Translations under genes and position numbers: made by a program | In this document: one piece after another, positions 26,132-38,215 of the stretch | How positions within the stretch are numbered: the first letter of the stretch is position 1 | How the letters are laid out: the number at the start of each line of letters is the position of its first letter | The notes under the pieces: model-generated | The model's database searches: none | Seen by the model: the letters and a program-made list of their open reading frames with translations, nothing else | What the model was told of the DNA's origin: nothing | Assembly: GCF_017654505.1 (NCBI RefSeq) | Contig: NC_054537.1 | Location: 66,756,645 to 66,820,644, forward strand | Source: Polyodon spathula | Taxonomy: Eukaryota; Chordata; Actinopteri; Acipenseriformes; Polyodontidae | DNA: 64,000 nucleotides | Direction of reading: 5' to 3'

Positions 26132-26899
26132 CATGCAAATATTTAAAATACAGCACTATAAAAACAGATAAACAGATGTATCGGGGTATTTCTGTGTTAT
26201 AGCTTATTGTAGAATGAGAACTGTAATACAAAAGGTCATTAGGTATCAAGTAGCAACATCTGTAATCCTGTCTGCATATTCCAAACTAAAATTTGTTAAA
26301 ATTACAAGTAATATAGCTAAGCTAAAAATAATTTAAAACCTTGGATAACACTGCTTTAAGAAATTATTTGGCATAAGTGTTTTTCTCATTATATATATAT
26401 GTGTGTGTGTGTCAGGAGGAAAGTCCAAAAAAGGTTTTAAAAATCAATTACAAAACACAAAGGCAACTATTAAGACTTTTTTTTTTTCATTTTTCATCTG
26501 TTAACTGAACTAGAGGCAAATGTAGACCTTGTATAACATAGGGGCAACTTTAAAAAAAGGGTTCAACTTGGAACTGAACATTCTGCAGAAACCTTATCTT
26601 GCGACAGCTCTGGGTTTGACAAAAATTGAATTAATTAAAGGCTTAGCTGAAGATAACACTCCGATTCAGCAAGTCATTCCATAGGTTTTTGGGGTGGACC
26701 CGGTGAAGTATTATACACGGGTGTTAACTTAGTGAGGATTAAACAGAATAATAATAAAACCTTGGTACTCCCCCTGATTTCAAGATGTTAAGCAGCCCTG
26801 AGCAATAAATCACCTTTGTGTTCTTATTTTTTTTATCATAGTATTGCTTGAAAATATTTGGTGGAAATAAAAACAAAAAAGAACTATTCCTCATTTCCT

Positions 26900-27075
26900 T
26901 GGACACCCAGCTCGAGTGCGCTTGAATTATCCTGAATTCTCTCAGAACTCGAACTGATGGACAACTAGAGTTGGTGAAAAATGTGACGTTTCCATGCTTT
27001 TCAAGGTTACCCGAGTAATCATGTGAGTTGGGCAGGAAATACTTGTGAGTTAAAGATCAAGAAGTGAATTCGCTG
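26900..27075 (+). repeat. Degenerate dispersed repeat, copy 2
   Basis: This is the partner of 9583-9775, with CCAGCTCGAGTGCGCTTGAA, AACTCGAACTGATGG and ATCATGTGAGTTGGGCAGG in the same order. Substitutions and small gaps between the copies suggest considerable age. Confidence 0.45.
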
Positions 27076-27316
27076 CAGACGGTAATAAAGTCAAATTGTC
27101 AATGATTTAAAAGGTAAATCCATCTAGATATTCTTTCACATATATGTTTACACAGTGCATATACCACTGGCAGACTGGTATGCAGAACAGGGAAAGAAGC
27201 GTTGGACATGGGAAATAATGTGTCAGATGTCAAAGTGGATATGACAATGGCAGTGATGAAGCCAATTTGCTTGAAAACATTAAAATTAGACCAGACATTT
27301 CCATCAAAGGATTTAC

Positions 27317-27398
27317 AAAAATCTGGAATTGATCTAAAGCGATCAGAAACCCAGAGGCAAAATCTGGAATTGATCTAAAGCGATCAGAAACCCAGAGT
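27317..27398. repeat. 41-bp tandem duplication
   Basis: CAAAATCTGGAATTGATCTA and the following AAGCGATCAGAAACCCAGAG occur twice, 41 bp apart, with no difference in the core. It looks like a recent slippage or repair duplication. Confidence 0.9.
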
Positions 27399-28594
27399 TA
27401 ATGTAAACTGCACCTGCTACTGACAGGACTGTTCTTTTTTATGTTAAGCATTTTTTGTGTTCCTTTTTTTTTTGTTTGTTGCAAGGGTTTAGTTAAGTAA
27501 CGGCCAAAATTGTTTATGCCAGACTTGTTAGACAGCCTGTAACAAAATGTCTGATTGTTATTGTCGATAGGTTGTAGAAGCGACGACTATTAAAGACAGT
27601 ACACACTGATCCGGTATCGCAAACTCCATAAGCAAAACATTACGGTAAAATAAATGAGTTCTGCACTGTATAAAATAGAGTTGAATTTACCAGTGCTTTC
27701 TAATCTATTAACCAGTTTGAAATAATTTCCAAGTAAATTGAAACATTTTCGTTTCGGCTTTATAGTTAAAGTTTTCACACATGGTACTACTGCTCTACAA
27801 TTATGATAATGATCTTCCATTGTGTTATGTTGTGAACCATAGCTAAGTTTTAAAACTGAAAGATAGCAAATGCTTATCATAAAAATGTACTGCTTACCTT
27901 AAAATTAAGGCCCATATAAGAATGATAAATACTTTTAGATGGCCTTCTTTGTTGTTCTCCAGGTTGCTGCAGTGATATTGTACATGCTATAACAAGTTAC
28001 TGTAAATGAGATACTGTTTTAGCAGACAGATTCCATTAAGTAAACATTTAATTGACTGTGTTTGGAATTAAAAGTATGAATGCAAAACTGGGTTGCATTT
28101 TTCTTTGTGACCATGCCAACTGAAAACCGTAAAAATGCCCCAAGGTAGCAAATCTGCCGAATTTAATAGCCAAAATACCCGAAGAGTGAAAGCGGACCAG
28201 AGAATTTGGGCTCCCGTCCAAATTGAGAGCCAACGAGAGTAATTTAAAAACATCAAAAGGGGAGGGGTTATGTGGTTTTTGGAAACGTGGTACAATAGGA
28301 ATACATCAGCCATTTATTTAGTGCACTGCAGTATAAAGAGAAACATTGATTAGTATTAACACACTTTATCATCGACCTTTCCTCCCCTGTTCTACCACTG
28401 GAATTTTCATTGAACAGGATAACTTTATTTATGTACCTCCTGTCTGTAACTACAGTTTTGTTTTATACTTTTAATTCACACTCAGGAGAGACCAAATATT
28501 CCACCTGTCTTCAGTACCCAAGAATGGTGTCAGCTGTAACCTCTCTGCATTTTGTGTGGGAAATTCTTGTTTAATTCTTGTTTAAGAAATAGGC

Positions 28595-28595
<1 letters not shown>

Positions 28596-28668
<73 letters not shown>

Positions 28669-28672
28669 TCTT
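28596..28672. repeat. AT microsatellite
   Basis: (AT)n with single TT breaks at both ends; a GATAGAT run follows near 28695. Confidence 0.93.
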
Positions 28673-31122
28673 TATTTTAATATCTAATATATAGAGAGAT
28701 AGATGTATGATATAATTAGTAGAAACCTGCAGACGGGTCTCCATGAACAAGCTGCAAGGAATATGTTGGAGCCTAAAACATAAAGATAATCTGTTGTTTG
28801 TTTGTCCGTGTTTTAAAAACATAAACAAGGTGGTAGTTTTCCATTCAATCCACTGAACTAGGTTATGGAGGATGAATTTGCTTTATACTCTATTCAGTTT
28901 AGCCATTCTGCATTAACTGTTACGTTATATGCAGACTGTGTATTACAAATTGTATTATTTCCAATAGATTACAAACCTAATCCTAAATTCACGATTATGT
29001 AACTTGAGATAAAAGTGAAGAATGTCTCCATTGTCAAATATTTTTACCTCTTTGCTTTGAAGATGAGAGAGCAAATTTGCTAAACGCTGGTTACTTTTGA
29101 TAAACTACAGATGCCCTGTGCAGATACAATACTATTCATAATCTTCAGAAAAGTGACAATTTCCTAAAGCATATTCATCAAGATATACATCTCAAGGGGG
29201 ACAAACATATGCTTCTCAACTTCCTACCCTTGTCAATCTCAATCAATGCTTCTATTTGTGTAATCATTTTCTTTATGGAAATAGTTTCCTCATGTTTGAA
29301 AAGAATGCACTTTTGCCCTTATTCAAGGCATGTTGGATCACTGTATTAAACAAGCCTAATTAGCATTCACTTTTCTTCTCTGTTTAGCAAGGACATCACA
29401 TCTGCCTGAATTCATCTGAAATGAAATCAAGGTGATGCCTTGTAGTGTCAGTCTCCACTCATCTTCCAATGCTGAGGGCTGGGGAGGAACGCGTCTCAAA
29501 TTGCATCGCTGCCCAGCTCTCTCTAAATTGTAGGCATGTTGTCTGCAGATGTCCTTTTTTAAACCTTCTCACTTTCTGCATCCATTAAAATGGAGTGGGA
29601 TTTTCATTATCAACCATACAAGGTTACAATTGTTGGTGTTTTTAAGTGGAGGCATAATGCATTCAGTGCATAATGCAGTACCAGTTAACAGTGGATTAAA
29701 CGACTTCAGTAAATGTTTTAGTCAGAAATGGCAGCCATCTGTGATCTTGTGACCACAGAGGTTAGTCCTGGTGTGTTAACAACATATGGTATGGCCTTCT
29801 GTACATGTTTATAGTTAACATCAACATTGCTAAAAATATGAATATGAAAAACATTTATTTTTTATCACAAGGTATGCAGATCAGGGTCAGCAATAAAGTG
29901 AGTAAATCCCAATATCCACTTACAGTAATAAGGGAATGAGGAGTACATCAGAAACATTTTTTTTACTCAAACTTCCTTCTCTACTTCCTTCTCTGGCTGA
30001 AGGGGAAAGGTTGGGCTGCTCCCTAAGTTATATATACACTTCAACCACATTATAACTCAACTATTCCGCCAAGTATAACAAAAGTTTTGCTGTAGCTGCA
30101 ATGCATATAACCAAAAGGAAGTTTCAACCCACAGACCAGGTCATGTAAATTGTATAGTTTATCTGCTCCTGTTTTAGTTAAGTTTCCCAAACATCGGAAA
30201 AGACATTTATAAGCCAGATTCTTTTAGAAATTATTTTAATGAAGGAACAAAATTTTAACTTTTTAAATATAAGTTTCTCATCATCCAGTACATGGGAATG
30301 GGGTATAGAGTTACTGCCCTTCAACTATTAGACTCTACAACAGTAACTACTAACACAACAATTAGGCCTATAAACTGCATAATCATTAATGAAATATCCA
30401 ATGTTAAGTTTATCAATACTTCTCTCAAGATCCACTGTGTATTTGCAGAGAACTTCTGTACTATAAAGTATCTTCAAGATGAACATTATTTATAATAATC
30501 AGTCCAGCAAAATATTCAATTATGCTCATATGGAGGATGTAATGTTGCTGCTTAAATGTATTGTTAATACTAATCCATCCAGGAAAAAATACTTGAAATC
30601 CAATATATGTTTGAACAGGGGTGTGCAATTTTTGTAAACAACTTCTTGTCCAAGGGACAAAATGCTAGAAAAATCTACTTCTTAAAAATCTGCTTGCCCC
30701 TTTCCTGTCGTACAAGACACACAATTCGTGATTAACAGGGGTGGATCTAGCCATGTGGCTTGACTGGTTGGTTCACTAAATTCCTCAAGATACAGAAAAT
30801 GTTCCCTGTGACCCCACCTCACCTCAACAAACATATAACATACTCTAAGGAAATATTCCTTTCAGTGCAGTTTGGAACACATTTGTTAGTAAATTTAAGT
30901 AACATTCTAAGGGGTAGATGTACTAAGGTGGGCCAGTCGCAGCGCAAACATATGGCAATTTTCATTTCTGTTGCAACAATTTTCAAAGTATACATTTTGT
31001 CGTACGTACGAAGAGAAAATATGTTAATAATTAACGAGATCTCTAGCATTTCTTTTGAATAAATAATAAAAGTCAGTTTATTCCCACCAGATTCTATAGT
31101 GGAGCTCCCACCTTCACCTCTA

Positions 31123-31142
31123 AATAATATATATATATAATA

Positions 31143-31185
<43 letters not shown>

Positions 31186-31213
31186 TATATATATAATATA
31201 TATATATATATAT
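31123..31213. repeat. Interrupted AT microsatellite
   Basis: (AT)n with several AATAT phase slips. It lies within the presumed Harbinger element. Confidence 0.9.
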
Positions 31214-31481
31214 TTCTATCAAAAAGCTTTTCATAATCACACAGTAGCCCCTTGCTAAACCAGATATGTTTGTCTGACATAAGGAGGTGTCCAGTTAAAA
31301 AAATTAATAAAATCTATAGTGCTGAATGTATTTTAAACGTATTAATCATTGTGCTGAAACAGCACTGATGTGTTTTGGGTAGGCTACATATTATACAGTA
31401 AAATCAAATGAATACCTAGCACACTTTATTTTTACTTTAGCCTGCTGTAGACTACCGGTAACACAAAATAAACCATGCTGC

Positions 31482-31509
31482 TGCATTGTACACATTGGTG
31501 TACAATGCA
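31482..31509. repeat. Perfect 12-bp inverted repeat with 4-nt loop
   Basis: The arms are TGCATTGTACAC and GTGTACAATGCA around ATTG. The left arm overlaps a 30-bp direct repeat unit (31459-31488) found again at 31601-31630, inside the presumed Harbinger element. Confidence 0.85.
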
Positions 31510-31716
31510 AATAAAAGATTATTTTACTTTTTTTTTTTTTTTTTAAACAAAAAAATTTTAGCTGGGGTTTTTGCTATTATTATTTTTTTGCCTATGCAAT
31601 TAACACAAAATAGATCATGGTGCTGCATTGAAGTTAAGATACTTACAGGAAGACAGCCAATGATCGTTAAAACAAATTTCAAGGGACTAGCAACAAATTT
31701 AGCTATACCACTGAGC

Positions 31717-32373
31717 CTATAAGCCAAATGTATGCTGTAAGTTTTTATTTAAGTTAGTCAGCGTTGCAGTGCTAAATTGTGCACAACTACAAACCACCTG
31801 CACATTAATAGAATAGGTGTGTTTCCTCTTCTCATACAGATGCTCAGAATGAGCTGGAGGGGTTAGTGGCACATATGTGCAGTCTATTAATCCCAACATG
31901 TTGGGGAAACAGAAAAGTAATTGAAATTTGTTTTCAAGGTTTATAAGTTTACGCTGCTTTTATGGGAAAATTGGTATTTGGGTTTTCGGCTCAAAAATGC
32001 ACTGAGCACACCTGCCAATGCACAAGAAAAAGTGGACTGGGAAATGTCAGCAACAGCTGCCATAGTCTCAAAGGACCCACAGGCAAGACAATGTAGGGTG
32101 GACAACAGTCTGGCCACTGCAGGGATAGAGTGGCTTCTCTGGGTGACAGGCTCCATGTCACCTTTTAAATCAGACAGCAGCTCAAGAATGATGAGGCTGC
32201 CAAGTCTGTACCTTAATTATGCGGCTACCGAGCCTGTGCTTGTGCTTAATTTGGTCTTCATTTAAAACGAAGAGGATAATGCGGGTACAAAATACCCTTT
32301 CTCTTCTCATCCTACAAATCACTAGTTCTTGCTGAAGTCAATGTCTCCTTCTTGTTGCAATCATGGCGGCCAT
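31717..32373 (-). pseudogene. PIF/Harbinger transposase remnant
   Basis: This is a broken HARBI1-type transposase. From the start at 32373 the reading frames give MAAMIATRRRH, a stop, then RERVFCTRIILFVLNEDQIK. A shifted frame reads ILELLSDLKGDMEPVTQRSH, then SIPAVARLLSTLHCLACGSF and MAAVADISQSTFSCALAGVL. A further frame has NMLGLIDCTYVPLTPPAHSE followed by RKHTYSINVQVVC. LIDCTYV carries the first catalytic Asp of the family. Several frameshifts and one stop break it. The second Asp and the Glu are not recognisable. These transposases normally need a Myb-like partner protein, and none was seen. Confidence 0.85.
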
Positions 32374-35300
32374 GGTTAGGGGATATTGTTTTTCATACTG
32401 TCCTTTAAAGGTAAATAAATAAAAACTGTCCAACGGGCAAAGTATAACGGCAAAACTCGTTGTTCCTCACACAAATCTTGTTGTTCTGGGCTTCGGGCGA
32501 TATGAACTGCACACCCCTCTTGAATACAGGAAAGTACATTTTCCTTAGAATAAAACTGATCCCACTGAAAAAGAAGACCATACAATGTTACGAGCCTTTA
32601 TCACAGACAGCATTTTAACAAAGGAGCCAATGTCAGCCAACATTTGTTGGATTCTGTTGAAAGTATCTTTATGACAGGAATGCAGTTAAAATAGTTTTCA
32701 AGTACCCATGACCTTCCATAAAAAGCAGCCTATTTGGATGGTGTAATGTCCCATTAAAGACCTGTAAAATCATAAAGCTGCCTGAGGAAAATGTAGCTGT
32801 GACTTTCGAAGTGCAATTCAGAGTTCTGTCCTGATAGTAGGGAAGCGTTACGCCACATTGCCAATTACTGGCAGTAACAAATAAGGGGTATTTAGAGAGA
32901 CGTCCACAGTGAGGACTATAGGATTGTACATGACTAGCAGGCTGGAATAAAACTTTTTAATGCTGTGGATTAAAGTATTTTCAAGACTAATATCTAATAA
33001 CTCATGAGTTAGAAAAACCTTGACTTAAGAGTGGAATTGTTTTCACATTGTGAACTATATATTTTCCACATACCACCTAGTTTTTGATGCAAGGGAGACA
33101 ATAAAAGACACACTTAAATGTTACAAATGAAAACTGAAGATTCTGGCATGCCATACTAACTATGATTGGTTTCCTTTTTATTTATACCTAGAAAAAATTG
33201 ATTATAAAGTCTGAATTTTGCTGACTGCTAAGCTATTTAAGCAAAATCCAATAAAAAATACTATAAATGATGTCAATCACTTTGCTGTGTAAGCAACATT
33301 TATCTGAAAACTGTACACGCACAGTTGTATGTGTGCAGAGACCGAGTTTGTGCACTGACTGGATGACCTCAGATGACCTATTATACTTGTAACATACAGA
33401 CAAAGAACCTTCAGCTTGGGCTTAGAGAGGGAAACTTCAGGTTCTTTTTAAAATCTAATCCTAATACAACATGCTGTGAATGATAAAAATGCATCTTTAT
33501 GAATTATATGCGAGTTATGTTTACATAATGTTTTATGACTTCACTTAAAACTCAGCTTTACAAACCAGCCATTATATACTGTACATCCCTAAAATGTTTG
33601 CAACCATCCAGCTCTTAAATTACTAGTCAGTTGCAGTTCACCAAAGCACAAAAGCTCTGGTTCAAAACTATTTTAATGTTGTAATAGGGTAGCGGGTAAC
33701 CACTGGCACGACCAAAAACACAAGCAGCAGACCATCACTTCCAGGCTTGTAGAGAGAGAGAACAAAGAAACTACCTCTCAGCTGCTCTTTTCAGCCATGT
33801 GGCCAGGCCTAATTTGTAATCAGAAATCAGCCCTGCCTAAGTCTGCCACACACATCTGTACTTTGATATGAAAAAAAACTTACAAAACAAAGACAGACTG
33901 CACCAAAAGAACAAATCAGGGGACTTGACGGTGCAACAAGTTATTCCCTAGCCACTGGAGGTGAGGGCTGGGAAGGATTTTATTCCAGCTGAAGTTACAT
34001 GACAGTTTCCACACCACACACTAAGCTATCTCATAACCTCACTTTTCTCAAGTACTAAATTCACAAACAGAAAAAAAAAAAGCATATCCTTCTTTTTAGA
34101 GTTTTTCTTATGTTAAGCTTCTAATGGAAACTATTGTTTTGTTGTTTTGTGGCACTGACTTGTTTGCCCTCCAGCCTGTGTTTGCACAGTAGGTGAAAGA
34201 TTCCATATTTTCGGGTTTAAAAATTTATACAGTAAATAAATATACAAATGAGCAGGCAAGTTTAAATCAGGTCACACAATCATAATCACCAGTTTTTTTT
34301 TTTAATAAAATGCTCAACATCCAGCCATCTTAAGGGATACAAATCATTTTTGTTATGTTTCAACAGTTTTTCAAATATGATTGGCATGGAATGATGTAAG
34401 GAATTAGTTAGGTAGAAACCAGAGATATGTGTCTTTCACAAGTATTTTCATGTGGAATTGCCCTTTTCTGATGGAAGACCTTCTTATCCATAACTTTAAA
34501 AACACTCAATCAAAAATGATATGGTAAAAGTCAAGAAGATAAGCTTTTCAGCTAGTGTCTAATTAAACAAGATAGAATGGTGGCATGAAGAGAGGTCAAA
34601 ATCGTCTCCTAAGTTTTCTTTACTTGTCTTAAACCTTCAGTACGGCTTCATAGCACACCCCTCTGTGCTCACATATCTTTTATTTAATTTCAAAAGGCTG
34701 GGCCCAGCATCCCTACCTGTCACCACAACGACATACAGCCTGGCCACAAACAGAAAGAATGTGGATTGGTTAATAATTCTCTTGACCGGGTCTAGAGGGA
34801 GCCACAGACGCCACTCTCTCAGACTGTTACTCATGCAAGGCCACTTCATTGCTTCACTGTACTGTTAGTCCATCAGCTTTTCAAAACTCCATTTCTCAAG
34901 GTACTAGAAGTGTATCTTATATATCTACTGTATGAACCTGATGAAAGGTATGCAACTACTAGATCCGATTAACGGTAGGCTCGATGCATGTGGTGTTGTG
35001 TCAGCTTTAAGATCTTCCAGAAGCCCCAAAATAAATGTCTTGAACATGTCAAGTAACCTTACATATTATATATTACCTCCCTGAAGAAAAGGTTAAGATT
35101 TAGACTTAGATCATTGGGCTTTTGATGTGTACAGTTGGCCCAATTTGATTGTACCTATAAAAAGATACAAAACACTACAGTGAGAAAAAAATGGCAATAA
35201 AGAAAACATGGTGTGTTCTGTTTTAAAATATTGTTCAGGTTACTGTATGTTCAGAATGCATAGTGCCTTATTCCACTACAAAGAAAAGGGAAACAGGTTC

Positions 35301-36118
35301 ACTGCATTTTCACCTTCCAGATGTGTTTGAGTAAGAGTATTGGAATGAGCCAATGCTTAAAGATAAAGGAAATGCTTCTACCGAGTATGTCTGAAAGGTA
35401 AAAGTGAAGTTCTGTGGCAGCGAATAAAGACAGCTGCAATGACAGGACAACACACTCATTGGTTGATCAACAAGAGAAGGTTTTAGTAGTGCAATATGAA
35501 AACAGCAGTATGGAGTTGAGAGATTATTATCTTTAGTGCGGCGAACCTATCTGAATATTCAAACAAAGATTGCTGCACATAAATTCGAAGGCAAAAATCA
35601 ACCTCTATATCTGCCATAAATTATATAGTTGATAGATTATTAGAAATATGTATCACGTATAACGTATTTAATAAAGTATTTTGCCGAGCACAGATTTACC
35701 ACCATGTCAGAATTTGAGTGACAGATGGTAAAATAGCAAGTGATGTGTGGGATTAACATAAAAAAAACAGGATCAACAAAGTGATGCTTCAGATTTAGCA
35801 AGTGAGTCAGAGTCAGGGGATACAGATGCAGGTAATTTACATCACTCAAAAATCCTTTGCACTTTACAGAAAATGGCCAAAATTGCAAGGTAAATGTTGC
35901 GTATAGTGATCAACGTTTTGTTTTGTTGTGATCCTATTTTCTGTTAAGAGGGGTGTAATAAACAAAAAACCAAAATGGTGATGGTGACTTTTCTACATTT
36001 ACTTTTTTAAGAGTTTTTTTAAACTTAAATTTGACAGTTTTCAAAAAAAAAAAGCTCAAGTAAACCTCAGTAATGCTATTATTTGCCACTTTGTTTAGAA
36101 AGTACAATGGCAGAGATA

Positions 36119-36120
<2 letters not shown>

Positions 36121-36151
<31 letters not shown>
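36121..36151. repeat. A31 tract
   Basis: An uninterrupted A run. No retrotransposed gene was recognised upstream. Confidence 0.95.
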
Positions 36152-36153
<2 letters not shown>

Positions 36154-37894
36154 AATGTCTACTTTTGTACTGTTTCTGCCTGAAATACACATAAGAAAAA
36201 TTGTATAATTTTAAGCTTTACATCCTCTGCTTTATAGTTTATTCAGTGGAGCAAAGTCTTCACAACTTATTCTGGAATATTACAATTTTACATATCATTT
36301 AGCATTGGAAATCACTTTAATTTTGGTAGATTTAGCTGAGAGTTGTGCAGCATGTGATTGGAACAGGAAAGTGAAATTAGTTTTTGTATTTATTTCACTT
36401 TAAATATGTTAGCAATGTACATTAGCTAAGTTATATCAAGTTATATGATTGATTAACCTATTAAGTTTGATCTGTTGTCAGTCAATAATTATTATTTTTT
36501 TAAATCTTGCAAAACACCAGATTTCTGTCTCCAGTTTATTATAGGCCTGGGAAGTTAAAAGGAGCTGCTGTGTATTTTTAAATGAGAAACAATTTGGTTT
36601 TGTTATATAAATAAATGAAAAACATATTTGGGCTTACAAAAACCTGTTTGGCAACAGTAAGAAAATGCACCTATGAAACTTAAAGCACTTAAGTTTATTT
36701 TCCCTCTGTTTACTGTCATGCCATGTATTAACTTAGAAACTTTTCATTTCATTTAAACACATTAGCGTTAGAACATGCTGATACATATTTAGACGCAGGG
36801 CTACACTTTTAATCAGGTGCTTAAGATGCTTATGCAATATAACGCAAGCAATAATTGATGTGCTTTCATTAGTTAACTTGAATGCTTGCTGCTCAGTAAT
36901 TTTCTGAAAACAAAGACAGTTTCTAGTTTTAATAAAATTAAAATGAATAGCATGCTGTTTTAATGGCATTACAGTGAGATTTGTTTAATTACTTCTTTGA
37001 ATATTGCAAGGCAAATATCAGGAAAAATATATCTGCTTTGTATTTCCATTATTAGATGGCGATCAGACATTGTATCATTGTAAGTGATTATTTCTGAGAT
37101 GCATTAGTTGATTGGTGCAAGTGCAGTGTTGCAATGTTATGTTACCGTATATAAAGTGTGACTGGATGGTCATATTTTTATGACCAGTTAAATAACCCCA
37201 TCACCGGTAAGCACATCTTGAGTGCCCTGTGGCCCCCCCCCCAGGGTTTGGACATTGCCTTATCTGGCCCACTAAAGAATGTAATTGAATACCACTGCTG
37301 TATTCAGTCACTCTTCTTGAGGAAATTGTTTGTTTCAAGACTGTCAGAATCAGGTGGAAAAATGACCACTTGTGGGAATGACAGGGCTTGAATGACTTTA
37401 ATAGATGTCCTGATTAGCATTTGATTGAATCATTCATACAGATCATATAGCTGTTTTTAAGGAAAAAATGACGATCAAACAAACTGTCAAGAGGTAAGCA
37501 AATACCTATTTATATTGAGAAGTCACCTGTGAGTTTGACTGCATTCTTCAGAAAGTTTTAAATATACCCATATACTGTACATTGGCAGTGCTACTCCAAT
37601 CACCAAAACTATAGAAATTTATAAGGTGTTAATTTTTTATCAGCCACTACAAGAGACTGATAGAAATCAATTACTAATAGTTACTGTTTCATTCATAGAC
37701 CTAACAAAATAATTATTCAGCATACCTGTAATAGAGTGGAAATCCACTATACAACGGACTCCATCACCAACAGTGTATACCTGCACAGAGTATGTACAGT
37801 GTGTTTACTTAAGTGTATTCCCTGAATATTTGTATATGTTAAAGCTAATTATTATCCAGAGAATGCCTTAGATTAAACAACATGATCATTTATT

Positions 37895-38215
37895 TTGTAT
37901 TGGATTAGTCCAGGGGAGGGGCTATTGGGAACAGGTATAAGTACCTGATTGTTGATTCGTTCGAGAGAGAGGGATTGAGAGTGTGAAGCTCTGTCTGACT
38001 GTTAACTGAGTAGAATAGTATTCTGTAGGAGATAAAGGTGATTAAACAGCCTGTTTTGTTTCAAAGTTTTCTATTTATATTTTTAGTTCTTCACATTCGC
38101 GTTGAGTTCTATGAATTTATTAATTTATTTGATTTTGATTTGTTATAGTTCTGGAGGCCTCTAATAAATCTCACTTACTTGAAATTTGATTCCTGCACCA
38201 ACCACTTGACCATGA
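37895..38215 (+). repeat. Possible solo LTR
   Basis: GGTATAAGTACCTG at about 37935 could be a TATA region and CTAATAAATC at 38161 a polyA signal. The 250 bp between carry TTCGAGAGAGAGGGATTGAG and no open frame. It is supported only by this layout. Confidence 0.3.

Larger units (their letters stand above)
30910..32400 (-). mobile_element. Probable extent of the Harbinger element
   Basis: The transposase remnant at 31717-32373 should sit inside a larger element. A candidate outer end is GGGGTAGATGTACTAAGG at 30912, which resembles the (T)ACTAA-containing ends seen in many fish Harbinger copies. An AT microsatellite (31123-31215) and a 30-bp direct repeat (31459-31488 and 31601-31630) lie between. 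No matching right end was found, so these limits are a guess. Confidence 0.35.

Noticed and set aside
26049..26249. Poly-Asn open frame on the minus strand
   Set aside because: It is an artefact of the (ATT)n microsatellite.
31921..32265. Plus-strand open frame of 114 residues
   Set aside because: It is antisense to the Harbinger transposase remnant, which has clear family motifs on the minus strand.
34637..34868. Open frames on both strands in a GC-richer block
   Set aside because: No motif or splice context was found. The block looks more like an old LTR, with AATAAA on the minus strand.
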